A program made the position numbers and the translations under genes. Positions 38,080 to 49,278 of a stretch of 64,000 nucleotides of DNA are shown piece by piece; position 1 is the first letter of the stretch, and each line of letters starts with the position of its first letter. The DNA is from Sclerodactyla briareus. Lineage: Eukaryota > Echinodermata > Holothuroidea > Dendrochirotida > Sclerodactylidae. Where the stretch lies: assembly GCA_026419785.1 (NCBI GenBank), contig JAODTK010000100.1, positions 496,001 through 560,000 of the forward strand, in the 5' to 3' direction. The notes beneath the pieces were generated by a model that ran no database searches, was not told the origin of the DNA, and worked only from the letters and a program-made list of their open reading frames with translations.

Positions 38080-38580
38080 GAGCATTAGCTCAAATACCCT
38101 AAAGATTGACATGTCTGGTAACAAGCTGATTTTTTTTTTCAAAATAGGTTCAGAAAAAATGTGTAGATTAAACTACTAAAACTCCCCGAAAATCCCAGTT
38201 GTGAAACCTCGAATCCAAGATGGCGTCCAAAATGGCCGCCATTTTCACTGTTTGGCACAATTTCGTCCTCAAATCATCACAGTGAATAAAGAAGTGTCTA
38301 TTTTCGTTTTGCGCACAGGCATTCAATTAACCCATCCTCTTAGTGATCAGAGGCTTCTATAATGCAATAAACGCAGCAATTGGGGTGGGGCGCCCAAGAA
38401 TTCGTTCAAAATGGCCGCCATTTCCCATTTCTGCCATAGATATGCCTCCAAATTAGCATAAAAGTAAAAAGGTGTTGAATTTCATGCTTTAGTGTATCAC
38501 AGATCAAGTGAAATAGTTATCCTGAAAGCTTGCAAGCTGCCTGGACCAAGATGGCATTCAAAGCCCCCCCCCTTCTTTGC
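38080..38580 (+). repeat. GGCCGCCATTTT repeat (family D), left arm of an inverted pair
   Basis: Contains GTAACAAGCTGATTTTTTT, ATGTGTAGATTAA, AAACTCCCCGAAAATCCCAG, ATCCAAGATGGCGTCCAAAA and TGGCCGCCATTT. The same series appears in reverse complement at 42,870 down to about 42,300. Sub-blocks of ~150 bp repeat the ATGGC words inside the copy. Confidence 0.85.
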
Positions 38581-39963
38581 TTGACCTAATTCGCCAATAA
38601 AAAATTATCTCACAATCAACCAAAAGTCCCGTAAAAGATATTTTTCCGCTAAAACTCTCTTAAACAAACTATCTCCTCATATTAGGACATGCATGTGGAA
38701 CCTAGATAATTATCCCGCTGAGTGTAAAAACAAACAAAATAATACAATGGGTAAAACAAATGAGAACTTTCTAAAAGTAGTGGAACTGCTCTCTGATGAC
38801 TCATGCAATACATTGCTGTAGCCTACAGTCATGTATATATTTTACACTATCACAATGTTGCAGGAATGAGGAGGCAGATTATCTGTCAGCGGAAATGTTC
38901 CATTAGAAATATCCTGCAGGCATGATTTTTCTTGATCTATCATTACTAGGTTGTCAGTTTGGATCAAATTTAAACGAAATCAACTAATAAAATTTTGGTT
39001 CGACTGTATTGCAATCCAACACTGTTGACAGACTGATTGTATAGCATAGGATAGCCTAAGCTGTGTCATTGAATTAAAAATCCGGTAGGGCCCATGTTGT
39101 ACCATTAAATTTGAATGGAGACCACAGCCAGGCAGATGGTGGGGGGGGGGGGGGTGTGCCCACATGAATATTCCTCACATGGAAAGGTTATTCCCCCACG
39201 TTCTTTGAGAAGATGCTCCCATTGACTGCAGACTTCTCAAATACGACGTTGGGGGTGGCAAGTCAGCCCCCCTCCTCTACGACTGATCATGGATTGACAC
39301 ACATGGGCATATAAAGGGAACAGTGGCGTTACCAGTCTTTTCGATCCAGTGGGGGCCGTATAGACAGGAAGAGAAGGGGGGGGGGGGCTGTTCGGGCAGT
39401 GGGCATATTCGCTGCTTCTGCATACACACTATTTTCTCTGTTGCTGATGTCAATTTACAATTCGCCTTGGGAATAAAAATTAACTCACAGCGCCATTACT
39501 CACCCCCCACTCACGATGGGCAGTACATACCTGAACGAAAACCAAGCCACATCCGCCCGTCGCTTCCAATCGCCTGGCTCCCTCATGCAAGCTACTAGTC
39601 CTGGCTTGGTGCTCCCCCCCCCCCCCCCCCTCCCAACTCCCTGAGTAACCCCGAAGCCGCACCAACCATGAGCTACGGGGCGTCCGCCGCGGTCCCTGTT
39701 CACACATAGTGGGCAGGATCGTCCGCCGGAAGGCGTGCCATATGCCCAAAAGAAGCACACTGGCGTTCGATCACGAATCCGGCAGATAACCTTCATCATC
39801 CCTACACCTCCCGCGAACCCTGGCATTGAATACAAGATCCTGCTAGCGGCAACCAAGAAATAGTGGAGTGAAGTGGAGTCGTCGAAGAGGAATCCATCCA
39901 CTGTCTCAGCCCAACAGTGTGCTTTCAAGCCTCACTAGCATATATCAATACTGGATAATACAA
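38581..39963. other. No recognised gene; several G/C homopolymers
   Basis: G14 at 39,141-39,154, a G run near 39,378 and C17 at 39,614-39,630. The minus-strand frames at 39480-39928 (up to 142 codons) have no recognisable domain and cross the C17 run. CAGTGGCGTTACCAG at 39,322 resembles a transposon end without a partner. Confidence 0.45.
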
Positions 39964-40052
39964 TTAATAATAATAATAATATAATAATAATATAATAATA
40001 TAATAATAATAATAATATAATAATATAATAATATAATAATATAATAATAATA

Positions 40053-40090
<38 letters not shown>

Positions 40091-40092
40091 TC
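39964..40092. repeat. (TAA)n microsatellite
   Basis: About 129 bp of AAT/ATA trimers. It sits immediately at the 3' end of the minus-strand LINE, so it may be that element's tail or a target it inserted into. Confidence 0.95.
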
Positions 40093-40094
40093 TC

Positions 40095-41330
40095 GTGCTT
40101 TCAGAGCGCTCTTCCATGTCGAAGACTGCTTCAATCGCTTTACCGATATTACCCCCTGATCATATGGAGCCTTGCTCCACACACCCGTACCCTACACACC
40201 ACCAGGATTGCCAGTAGGCCAAAACACTGAACTTGATCTTCGTGCTTAGATATGCGACCGACCGCAACAAATAGCCAAGTGACTTCATAGCCAGTCTGAA
40301 GCGGTCTACTACTGCCCTCGGCTCACTACATGACACCTCTCTAGGTGTACTAATAGACTTAGTATTCCTCCCGCCCGTTCTCGCTCCACACGTGTGCAGA
40401 CCCAGCAGCACTGTCCAAGATTTCACCAACAGACTGACAGATTCCAGTCTTGGTCCATGGACCCCTGAATGCCCAATGGATTTGTCTCTCGACTAGTGTT
40501 CCAAGAGTTATCAACCACATCCATGAACTCGGTAAGTAATGAAGCATCATCATCCGCCGAGTCGAGATTCCACCGGACCCTCTCCAATTCCAGTCCAAAC
40601 CTTGTCTCACATCTGTGACAACGGGGAAGAACCATAAACCCCACCAACACACTTAACAGCTTAACAGCAACTCTCAACCACCAGAATACCTGAACAGAGG
40701 TTGTCAGGTGAATAAGACGGGTTTGGCACACGACGCTGCTGAAGAATTTTCCAGAGGCTCTGGAACACCAGAGACAAAGGCATTGGGAAATCGTTATAGG
40801 CCACAAGAAAACCTTTACGAATTCCGTATTCGCTCAGACAGGGCATGGAGAGCAAAGATGCAATTCACAGTGGGTTTCAGTGTCCCAAGCAGGGACACTG
40901 ATGTACATGCTGCTGACAACGGATTTTGTTTGGAACATCTAATTTGCAGTCGCGAGTTCACCCTTCCCTTCCAGATTGATTAGAACAGGTAGTCTTCTTT
41001 TCCAGTCAGTTGAGGTAACACCAGTGCTCAAACCAGAGCGTAGAGACCATTGACAACATTTGAGTGCAGAATGGCCAATCAGAATCAGAGCATCTCTGGG
41101 TGTACGCCACGGATCCCAGGAGCCTTCCCGCCCTTTAATTGCTCGAATGCCTTACGAGTTTCCACAATAGTAGGCACCGGCCATCATAGTCTCAAGCAGG
41201 TCGCAGTTGGGGTTTGCAACACCATCCCTCCGAATTCCCGAGCTTGGGGCTCGTGCAAATTCTCAAAACACCTAGCAATATATTTGTTGCGGGTAAATAT
41301 ATACTCTACATGTAGATAAGTCTTGTGTAC
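40095..41330 (-). mobile_element. RTE-like LINE, reverse transcriptase remnant
   Basis: On the minus strand the blocks appear in family order: ETRKAFEQLKGGKAPG near 41,160 with GVHPEML, a DWKRRLPV-like block and EGKGE near 41,000, EYGIRKGFLVAY near 40,840, AVKCVGGVYGFFPVVTDVRQG across 40,680-40,600, TKTGICQSVGEILDSAAGS near 40,430, RLAMKSLG near 40,300 and STKIKFSVL near 40,225. The order matches RTE-type reverse transcriptases (family words such as FFPVNTGVRQGCVLAP, EILDDAAGS, RRTKIRVFRALVLPVLLYGCE). The segment holding the FADD catalytic block is missing or unreadable. Many stops and frame changes. The (TAA)n run adjoins its 3' end. Confidence 0.78.
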
Positions 41331-42295
41331 GAGTGTAATTGGTTCTGCAATTAAGGGAGGCTCCAATGGTTCTTACACACCTGGAATAATAAGAACCTAT
41401 GAGATATTCAGTTCTCTGGAATCTGCAAAAATTTGATTTGTCCATATTTTAGGTAATTTTCACTAATGCTCGTGGCCTATTAAGGATCTCTGTCCTTCCT
41501 TTGATGCTTACTGAACGACTCGAATGATTGCATCTTTTATTTAGTTCTATAAATTTGAAACTCCCCGGACCAAATATGAGTTTTATGTAGGCTAACTTAT
41601 TGATAAAATACGTGATCATCCCTTTTTTTTTCGCCTTCGGGTTGGGCAATCTTTTGCATTAGCCTTTGAAGCAACTTTGTTCATTTGTAATGTGTAGTTT
41701 GAAATTACTGTGTTTCTCCCTGTTCACATCAAGATTGTTCATCGCCTTTCTAGACATACAATATCTATTATTGGAACTGATTCATATGAAGATGTGAATA
41801 ATGTGTAACACTGTCTTTGCCTTTCAATATTGTGAAAAGACCAACATTAAAATGATATGCATATTTATGTTACAAGTAACTGACCCAGGTACATTTGGGC
41901 AGTGCAGATAAATTTCTATAATACCATATTACTCGAAAACCAATTTCTTGAATACATGCAAAAAATACTCTCGACGAATCTAGTAGATGGGTTGCTTTTC
42001 TCACTCAAACCACAATGATTGTCTTTTAATGATCTGCAAACACAAGCTCATATCTGTAGTGTTGGGGTTAATAAACGTACCGGTAGTACAATTTGTGAGT
42101 GCAAATCCGATGGATGCAGCAATATGACTTGCGACCGTACAAAACTGGGACTGGCACTCCACTGTGCGATAAGTGCAGTGGCCAGTTATGTTTTAACACA
42201 ATTCCCATGCTACCAGCCAGATGAGGTTACGAAGAGAATGCATCATTAACCCCGAGGGCGAATGAGGACTGATTTGTCAGTACAACGGATATGCT
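41331..42295. other. No recognised feature
   Basis: AT-rich; the 76-codon frame at 42019-42249 (with CECKSDGCSNMTCDRTK) is cysteine-rich but too short and without splice context to call. Confidence 0.45.
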
Positions 42296-42872
42296 GACCC
42301 CCCTAAATAAAATGGCGCACATTTCAAGTACTTAGCTATCTGATTGGATTTTGGGCGCCATCTTGGCCTCCTGCTCTTATAGAACACCCTTTCCCTACTT
42401 AGATGAGTAATTAATTATTTATTAATCCCTCATCACTCAAAACATATATTTTAGAACCTGTTTACTTCCATGCTCGACTGTCAGAAAAAATATTCACATC
42501 GCCCACATTGAATGGGCGGCCATTTTGAATCCAATAAATAAAATAAATTGGGCCCCATCTTGGTTTATGTCAAATAGAAGCATCGGGATTAACTACGACA
42601 TAACTCCTTTTTATTATGTCTAATTTCTTGGTGGGCCTCACCATATAATAGACACCTATTTCATTACTTCTGATAATTTGGAGACGAAGTTGTTCCCAAC
42701 AGCTAGTGAAATGGCGGCCATTTTTGGACGCCATCTTGGATTTCAGGTTTTCCACAACTGGGATTTTCGGGGAGTTTTAGTTATGTTAATCTACACATTT
42801 TTCTGCCTCTATGTTAAAAAAATCAGCTTGTTACAGACATGTCCACTTTATTAATGCTCTTGGTCTATATAA
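42296..42872 (-). repeat. GGCCGCCATTTT repeat (family D), right arm of an inverted pair
   Basis: Reverse-complement counterpart of 38,080-38,580, with CTGGGATTTTCGGGGAGTTTTAG (only its core used here), TTAATCTACACAT and ATCAGCTTGTTAC reading outward. Three ATGGC sub-blocks are present (42,310-42,365, 42,520-42,565, 42,710-42,740). Confidence 0.85.
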
Positions 42873-44639
42873 TTGTCATTCCCCATGGTAAGATTGCATT
42901 CATCACTCACTGGATTTGATCTCAACTTCGGCATTCATCCTGCTAACGCGCGTGAATAGCCCATTCTATATTTGGTTCACTCACCTTCTGCGGACGTGAA
43001 GATCTCTCTCTTTCAATAATCAGGTCAATAGGATCATTGGAAAACTTTGGCGTGACGATACATGAAAGGCACACTGGCAAATAAAATAAAGGCTCTTCTG
43101 ACCTCCTGTTAGCCCATTGGGCATGTTACTGAGCTGGTCTGCAAAACCACGATTTGCAACTGTACACTCGCGAGCACTAGCGCCTTCACATGATCAATTC
43201 TACACCTATTTCCCGAGAGCATTATCTTACTACTTTCTACTCTCCCCGCTTCACTCCAGTGACTGTCACATTCACCTCGCACTGTCCTCCAAGGCTCATA
43301 GCTCAGATCAGTTCGAAACTGCCTTAGCAACTATATTATGCATGTCATGAGCGAGACCCACAACATTTTTTTTACCACACAGATAAATCCCATCTAGACA
43401 ATTAAGTTAGGACAACGCCGTCCCGTAACGGAACATTTCATGCATTGATGGAGAACCTGTCTCCGTGAACAGCTGATAAACAACTCAAGCCCACATTGTC
43501 TCCTCCAGTAATTCTCTCTTTTTAATCTGCTCAGATCTGACATCTGTACAGACCAGTTAAAGACAGTAGAGTTTTATCACTGCTACTATGCAGCTTACCG
43601 TCCGCATGACCCGGTTTCGTCAACCTTACGTTATGGACGATTAGAGCTGGCGTGCCTGATCAAAACTTCCTTGTCTCTCAAATGACATTTTCATCTCATA
43701 GGACAGCAGCTGGTATAAACTTTCGTAACTGCATTTCGAGATTGTTGTCAGAAAATGGTTTTAATAACCAAGTTTAGAAGTCGCAACCCCAGGGTTGGTC
43801 CCATCTCCAGTTGGTGGACTGGATACATGGCAATAATATAGATATTCCATATTGCTTCTTGCTTGAGTGACAGGGTTTAGAGCAGTTACGACGCACTTTG
43901 AAATGCTGATATCCCATGCCGGCACATGCCAATTGTGGGTTCAAATTTTCCCTAATTATTAGGACTAGGATTGGGCAAAATGGCTTGGCCATGATGTAGT
44001 TGGTAGGACTATACCGTCTGTTATCGGATCATAAATAATCCTGATGGTTTTTTCATTCAGGTAGGTATACCGTACTACTCCAATTCAAGAGCTCAACATG
44101 CCTATTACTTTTTGGCTCTGTAATACAGATATACCATTGAGATCAATCCGGGATTCACTAATTTGTCAACCTAGCTGTAGAACCTACACCCATATTGCCT
44201 AAAGGCCAATAGTCGTGTAATAGCCTGCTAAATATGACTTGACTTTTGGTACTTTCTATTTATTACATTATAGGCCTAGCAGTCGAACCTCCACCATCCA
44301 AATTCAGGCGAAGTGAGCTGCCAATGAGGCTCAATCATCTTGTTGCAGAATTTGCCTTGTGACATCCGGGGGGACACCCACGTACAGTAGAATCAACTTC
44401 CCTAATGTAAAACATGTATTTATTAAAACCTGTAAGGATCGAAATCCTTAGATGGTAATCTGCATGAAAGCTTACCATGTTGAAGAATTATTCTTCATCC
44501 ATTCATAAGTGACTACATACCTATTTTCAATTTCTGTTAACTTGCACCGGAAGAGGGCGCCTTACTGTGTAAGCGTCTGTGGGCAGCCTTAATCTAGCGT
44601 CTGTGGGCAGCCTCAATCTTGCTTCCACCAATCTTTTCT
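42873..44639. other. No recognised gene; one short tandem duplication
   Basis: A 24-25 bp direct duplication (AGCGTCTGTGGGCAGCCT) occurs at about 44,570-44,620. Frames at 43109-43350 (both strands) and 43774-43992 (minus) have no motif I recognise. Confidence 0.5.
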
Positions 44640-45467
44640 TGAATTGTAATGACGATGCTACTCATTCTTTATGACATGGGAATGAATTGGACATAGTTTT
44701 CTTAGATTTTAGCAAAGCATTTGACACTGTACACACCTCGACTTTTTATATACATTAGAAGCTTTTTGGAATAGCAGTTACCATTTTAAATTGGATCAAG
44801 GAGTTTCTGTGCACAGAAATCACTTTGTTTTCATGTGCAATGGATCCAATTCCAAGTCATACGAGGTTAGTAGTGGAGTGCACCCCAGGGGTCAGTTGTT
44901 GGGCCCACTCCTGTTTGTTCTTCATGGAATGACCTACCTGATCGAAGTACTCAGACATTAAAATGTTTGCAGATGAACAAAGATTATAAAAGGGATTAGT
45001 ACTTCTGAAAGTTGTCCAACATCTACAGAGGACTTAAACAATTTACGAAATGGAGTGAGGTTTTGGTGGGCTAAAGTTCAATGCCGGGAAATGTAAAGCA
45101 ATGCACGTGGGAAGAAACAATCAAGGATTTAATTACACTTTGAATGGAACTATCCTTCAAGACACTCGGACTACTGAAGAACAGGACCTTTGGAATTTTT
45201 TCATCTCAAATGATCCTTAAACCTAGTATCCAGTGTACAGGGGCTGCAAAGAAGGCAATCATTTCGTTCGCTTGAGTCATTCGCGAACATTTAAGTATCT
45301 GGCTGAAGAAAGCCTTGCCCTTTGTATTAACTCTTTTTATCCTTCCACATTTATATTACTTTAGTAAGTTTTTGGAGGCTTACTTAAACAGGAACGCAAC
45401 TCTGCGTGTGATTCCGTGCCTTTTTCTCATCCCCCCGACATGTGCCCTTACAAGGTTTGTGGCATCA
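44640..45467 (+). mobile_element. CR1-like LINE fragment
   Basis: Gives LDIVFLDFSKAFDTVHT near 44,690, ILNWIKEFLC near 44,785, a PGVSCWAHSCLF-type diverged VPQGSVLGPLLF block near 44,885, KMFADE near 44,960 (catalytic FADD block), then LKFNAGKCKAMHVGRNN and FNYTLNGTILQDT near 45,070-45,160 and RTFKYLAE near 45,290. This is the reverse transcriptase core and thumb of a LINE clearly different from family A. It breaks off at the (TA)n tract. Stops and frame changes are numerous. Confidence 0.88.
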
Positions 45468-45494
45468 TATTATATATATATATATATATATATT

Positions 45495-45530
<36 letters not shown>

Positions 45531-45592
45531 CTATATAATATATATATAATTCTATATCTATATATATTAATATATATATAATATTAATATAC
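45468..45592. repeat. (TA)n tract 1
   Basis: About 125 bp of TA dinucleotides with small interruptions. Confidence 0.95.
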
Positions 45593-46742
45593 ATGACGGT
45601 TCCTGACAGCAAGGAAAGAGTGCCTCAATGCTATATTGCTATAACAGAGCGAATAGTAGAGTACGTTAATGTCACGGCGGTTCTTCTGCCGTTACCTAAT
45701 GTTTCACGCTATGCGTATTGTCAGACGACTGAACCGGTGATACAACCGACCCAGCTATTACCTTATCGATCCATGGGCTACTTTGACGTGCCCGGTTTGG
45801 GTGGTTTTGGTTTGATTGTGTTTGTGTCTACACTTGGAAATGTACTCCGATCTTTTAATGGAGCAAGCGGGGCGCTATCTGACAAGAGGATACCGAGTTT
45901 TTCCTTCCTCTTCGATACAACAGTTTGCACTGACCCGATCTGCGCATGCGGGTGTTGACTGTTTGATGATCTGCCACTTAATGAAAAACATCTCCGCCCC
46001 CTTACGCTTGAAGTTCCCTATTGTTTTGAGATTCCGTGTCCTTTTCGTACCTCTCGTGACGGAAGGACCTTTGTGTGATTATTGTATTTCTGCTTGAAAG
46101 CACTACCGCCATATCCCAAGGTATGAGTGGGTACGTGGCCGGATTGTGGGGACCCCCGTCATTATAAAAGTCCCAAACAATAGCGCAATACGTAAGCACA
46201 TCCCATGACACCCCCCCCCCCCCCACCGTAAAACATGCATTGTAGAGTGAGGGCCGATTTCCCTTCGCGGGAAGTGGCCTGGTCAAATCAGTTGTGTACA
46301 AAGCCACTGGATCTAGTGCTAGCGAGTCCAACCAATACGTGGTTCTGGTAGGGGGGACTTCAAGATTCGTTACACAATCAATACAAAGTCATTCAGGCAC
46401 AGGCGCTACGCCAATTGCACTGATGCTTTCAAAATGTCTGGGCCCCTGAAAGACAACGGTATAGCATACTCAATCCACTGGAGGTAGCAAGCACTCAAAC
46501 ACATATAGCGTTCATCGGGGCCTTTGTAACCTGTGTCCTGACGAGAAAATCGAGATCCTTCTGGCGGTCGTAAAATCAACCGCCGCCCGAGTTGCCTGTC
46601 CCTTTCGGCCACGTATGCGCCCCCCGTATCGATCCAAAAAGAGGTGATGCGTCTCATTCATCGTCCGTTGCCTGACGATCTCCGTGTAGTTACACTGCGT
46701 GAAACCCTGTAGCACGATCATGTTGAATTCGTGTATCATCTG
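45593..46742. other. 1.15 kb unique segment between two (TA)n tracts
   Basis: GC-richer than its surroundings. Holds a 121-codon plus-strand frame at 45593-45958 overlapping a 93-codon frame in another phase, and minus-strand frames at 46002-46739. None contains a domain I recognise. A C14 run lies at 46,211-46,224. Position between TA tracts suggests a mobile insertion, but no terminal structure was found. Confidence 0.4.
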
Positions 46743-46750
46743 GTATATGT

Positions 46751-46752
46751 AG

Positions 46753-46789
<37 letters not shown>

Positions 46790-46803
46790 AATACTTATAG
46801 TAT

Positions 46804-46852
<49 letters not shown>

Positions 46853-46886
46853 ATAATATATATATATTATATGTATTAATATCATA
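46751..46886. repeat. (TA)n tract 2
   Basis: About 135 bp of TA dinucleotides directly to the left of the Penelope-like element. Confidence 0.95.
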
Positions 46887-46889
46887 TCC

Positions 46890-49245
46890 CCATTGGACCT
46901 ATTGTAAGCCTACATTTCGCAATCGAAGAAAGTCAAAACCTAACCCCGCCCACTGAATTCAGGATTAACCTCAGCAAAAGCACAACTGAGAGACCATCCA
47001 TTGCCTTCTGAAAATCGCACTATTCGTCATCAAGACCCTCTGACAAGGCTCTACCGTGGTGCTATTAGCACCGAGTCTACGAATCGGAAGAAAGCAAAAC
47101 GTCTATTTGGCAACCCCGTACATTATCAGCCACTTTGCTCCGACCCCACCCAGCAAATTGCTTGCCAGATTGAAACAACCATAGAGAAAATGGGATCCAA
47201 GGGCTCCATTAGCCCCGAAGTCGGCCCCAACCTCCTTCAATCGTAACCCAACCAGTAATTTTACTTCCTCCCCAAATGCCCCCCACGAGGATGGCAACCC
47301 TGGCAAGACCCATTTCCTGGCACGGCAACTGCTACGAGAAAATTTCCAAATTCGTGTACCTCCTGATTTCAGCCCCTCGCCCATCCCTCCCGTCTCACGT
47401 CAAGGACACCACAGCCTTCATCAATAAAATCGGAAAGATCAGAGATCTCCCCCCTGGCACATGTGCTGCAAACCCTGGACGTTTTTCTTCTCTTATACCA
47501 ATATCCCTCAACCGGAGGTATAGAATAACCTGTACTTCGGCTTTTCCGAACCATTTCCTGGCCAGAACACCACCAAAGCCGATCTTGCGACTCCATGCAC
47601 CTCATCCTAACTTGCAACAATGTTGTGTTTGGTGGCTCCATTACCCCTGCCGGTCCACGGCACAGCAAGTGGCACTAAATGGCTCCTTCGTTTCGCCAAC
47701 CTCTTTCATGGGAAAACTTTAAGAGAAATCCTCTCTGGACAGGCCTGATGCCACATTGTGTGGCTTCCGTTATATGTATGAACATCTTTCATGATATGTC
47801 CCACGGGAGAACAACTTACCTCGTTTCATCGAACAATCAAATCACGCATCCACCATCTATCAAATTCACTGCAGAATTTTCAGCGACAGAGTCCACTTCC
47901 CTGACACCACTGTGACGTGGGAAACGGGTCAACTCAAAACAACTTGTTCCAAAACCAACGGACAATCACAATTTCCTACTCCCATCAGTTGTCACCACCC
48001 ACCCAACTGCACGAAGAACATTCCTACAGTCAAGCTCTTCGTCTGAAACGCATTGCTCCTCAGATGCTGATTCGAGTCCCCCCCCCTTTCCCTGCCAACG
48101 CACTTTCAAAACATCTCCAAAAGAAGCAGTATTTCCGGAGTTCCACATTGAAAGGCCATTGAAAAGGCTAGAAGACTCCGCGAATTGAAACTCTGACGAC
48201 AAAACTCGCAATCCAACTCCAGAGTAACACTCGTCTGTGAAATACCATCCCTGCCCTCCCACCATTAGCCACTCTTATTCACAAGCATTTGCCCATCTTC
48301 AAAGTCGGAAACGCCTAAATCCGTGTTCCCGGAACCCCCGGTTGTTGCTACAGCAGACCTCGGAATCTGCGTGCATTCTAGTCAACGCCAAATTGTCGGA
48401 GCAAGCCGAGCCGCAAACAAACGCCCCTGCCCATCCAACTGCTAAACGTGAACTTGTCGATCGCACAACATGTTTCAAAAGTTCCGACATCCCGCATATT
48501 CCCGATTAACAGGTATATTGATTGCGTCTGAAGACCTGGTTACCTTAATTTACTGTAAACTCTGCGGAGTTCAGTAATCGGGGAAACAAAAAACACATGA
48601 GGGAGCGAATGACCCCCAAAACACGGCAGCCATCAAGACCCAAAAAATTGAGCAGCCGGTTGCTAAGCAGTTCAAAAGGTCAGTCACTCCATTGAAAAAC
48701 TGAGAAGTGATTGACATCGACCATGACCCAATTGGTCCACTAAATCCCGCAAAAGCGAAAGAAAATTACTGTGAATTGAACCTGACATGAAAACGACTAC
48801 ACCATTTGGTCGAAACATTCGGAAAGACCTACCATCACAAAAGAGATAATGGGACCACTCGGCACCCCCTCCCTATTTGGCCTATGCATCACCAAGGCGC
48901 AAATTGGCCGTCAATTAGTCTAATCCTGTTGAGGGATATTCGTCAATCACTGAGGCGCAATTTGGCCTCTCCCGGGATATCCCCAAAAGGATATCCCATT
49001 GTCAATCGGCGTAACACTAATTAGCCTCACTCCCCATTGTTCCTAGGCCTATAAGTCCAAGCCGTCTTCTCTTTCGAGTTATCACTTCTGGGATCACGAA
49101 GAGAAGGAATAGTATTGTCCGAAAGCTCTGCAAAAAACAATCGGATGTTTACTCACATTTTTCCTAGCTACATCGCTTTCGCAATCGCATTCGGATCCAG
49201 TATCATTTACGTAGCATGTTGTTGTACAGTTTTTGCTCTGTCTAT
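46890..49245 (+). mobile_element. Penelope-like retroelement (fossil)
   Basis: Blocks read in order across 47,400-48,480: INKIGKIRDLPPGT, a region equivalent to the family's LDVSSLYTNIP block, MAPSF and FMGK near 47,680-47,715, a YIDDI-type region near 47,770, a LDTTV block near 47,895, a KPTD word near 47,955, YSQALRLKRI near 48,030, and LVNAKLSEQA near 48,380. This order and wording are typical of Penelope-like reverse transcriptases; the GIY-YIG nuclease that normally follows is not clearly readable. It is broken, with many breaks. A noncoding tail reaches the (TA)n tract at 49,249, so both ends meet TA repeats. Confidence 0.8.
49092..49130 (+). ncRNA. Possible degenerate hammerhead-like motif in the Penelope-like tail
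   Basis: The tail reads ATCACGAAGAGAAGGAATAG then TATTGTCCGAAAGC. GGAATA can pair with TATTGTCC around a bulge and is followed by CGAAAG, recalling the CUGANGA-stem-GAAA core of the hammerhead ribozymes known in Penelope-like elements. The first core block does not match well here, so this is a weak call. Confidence 0.25.
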
Positions 49246-49248
49246 CTA

Positions 49249-49278
49249 TTATATATATATATAATATATTATATATAG
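49249..49278. repeat. (TA)n tract 3
   Basis: About 30 bp of TA dinucleotides immediately right of the Penelope-like element. Confidence 0.9.

Noticed and set aside
39935-40182. Tyr/Ile-rich minus-strand frames
   Set aside because: They are translations of the (TAA)n microsatellite.
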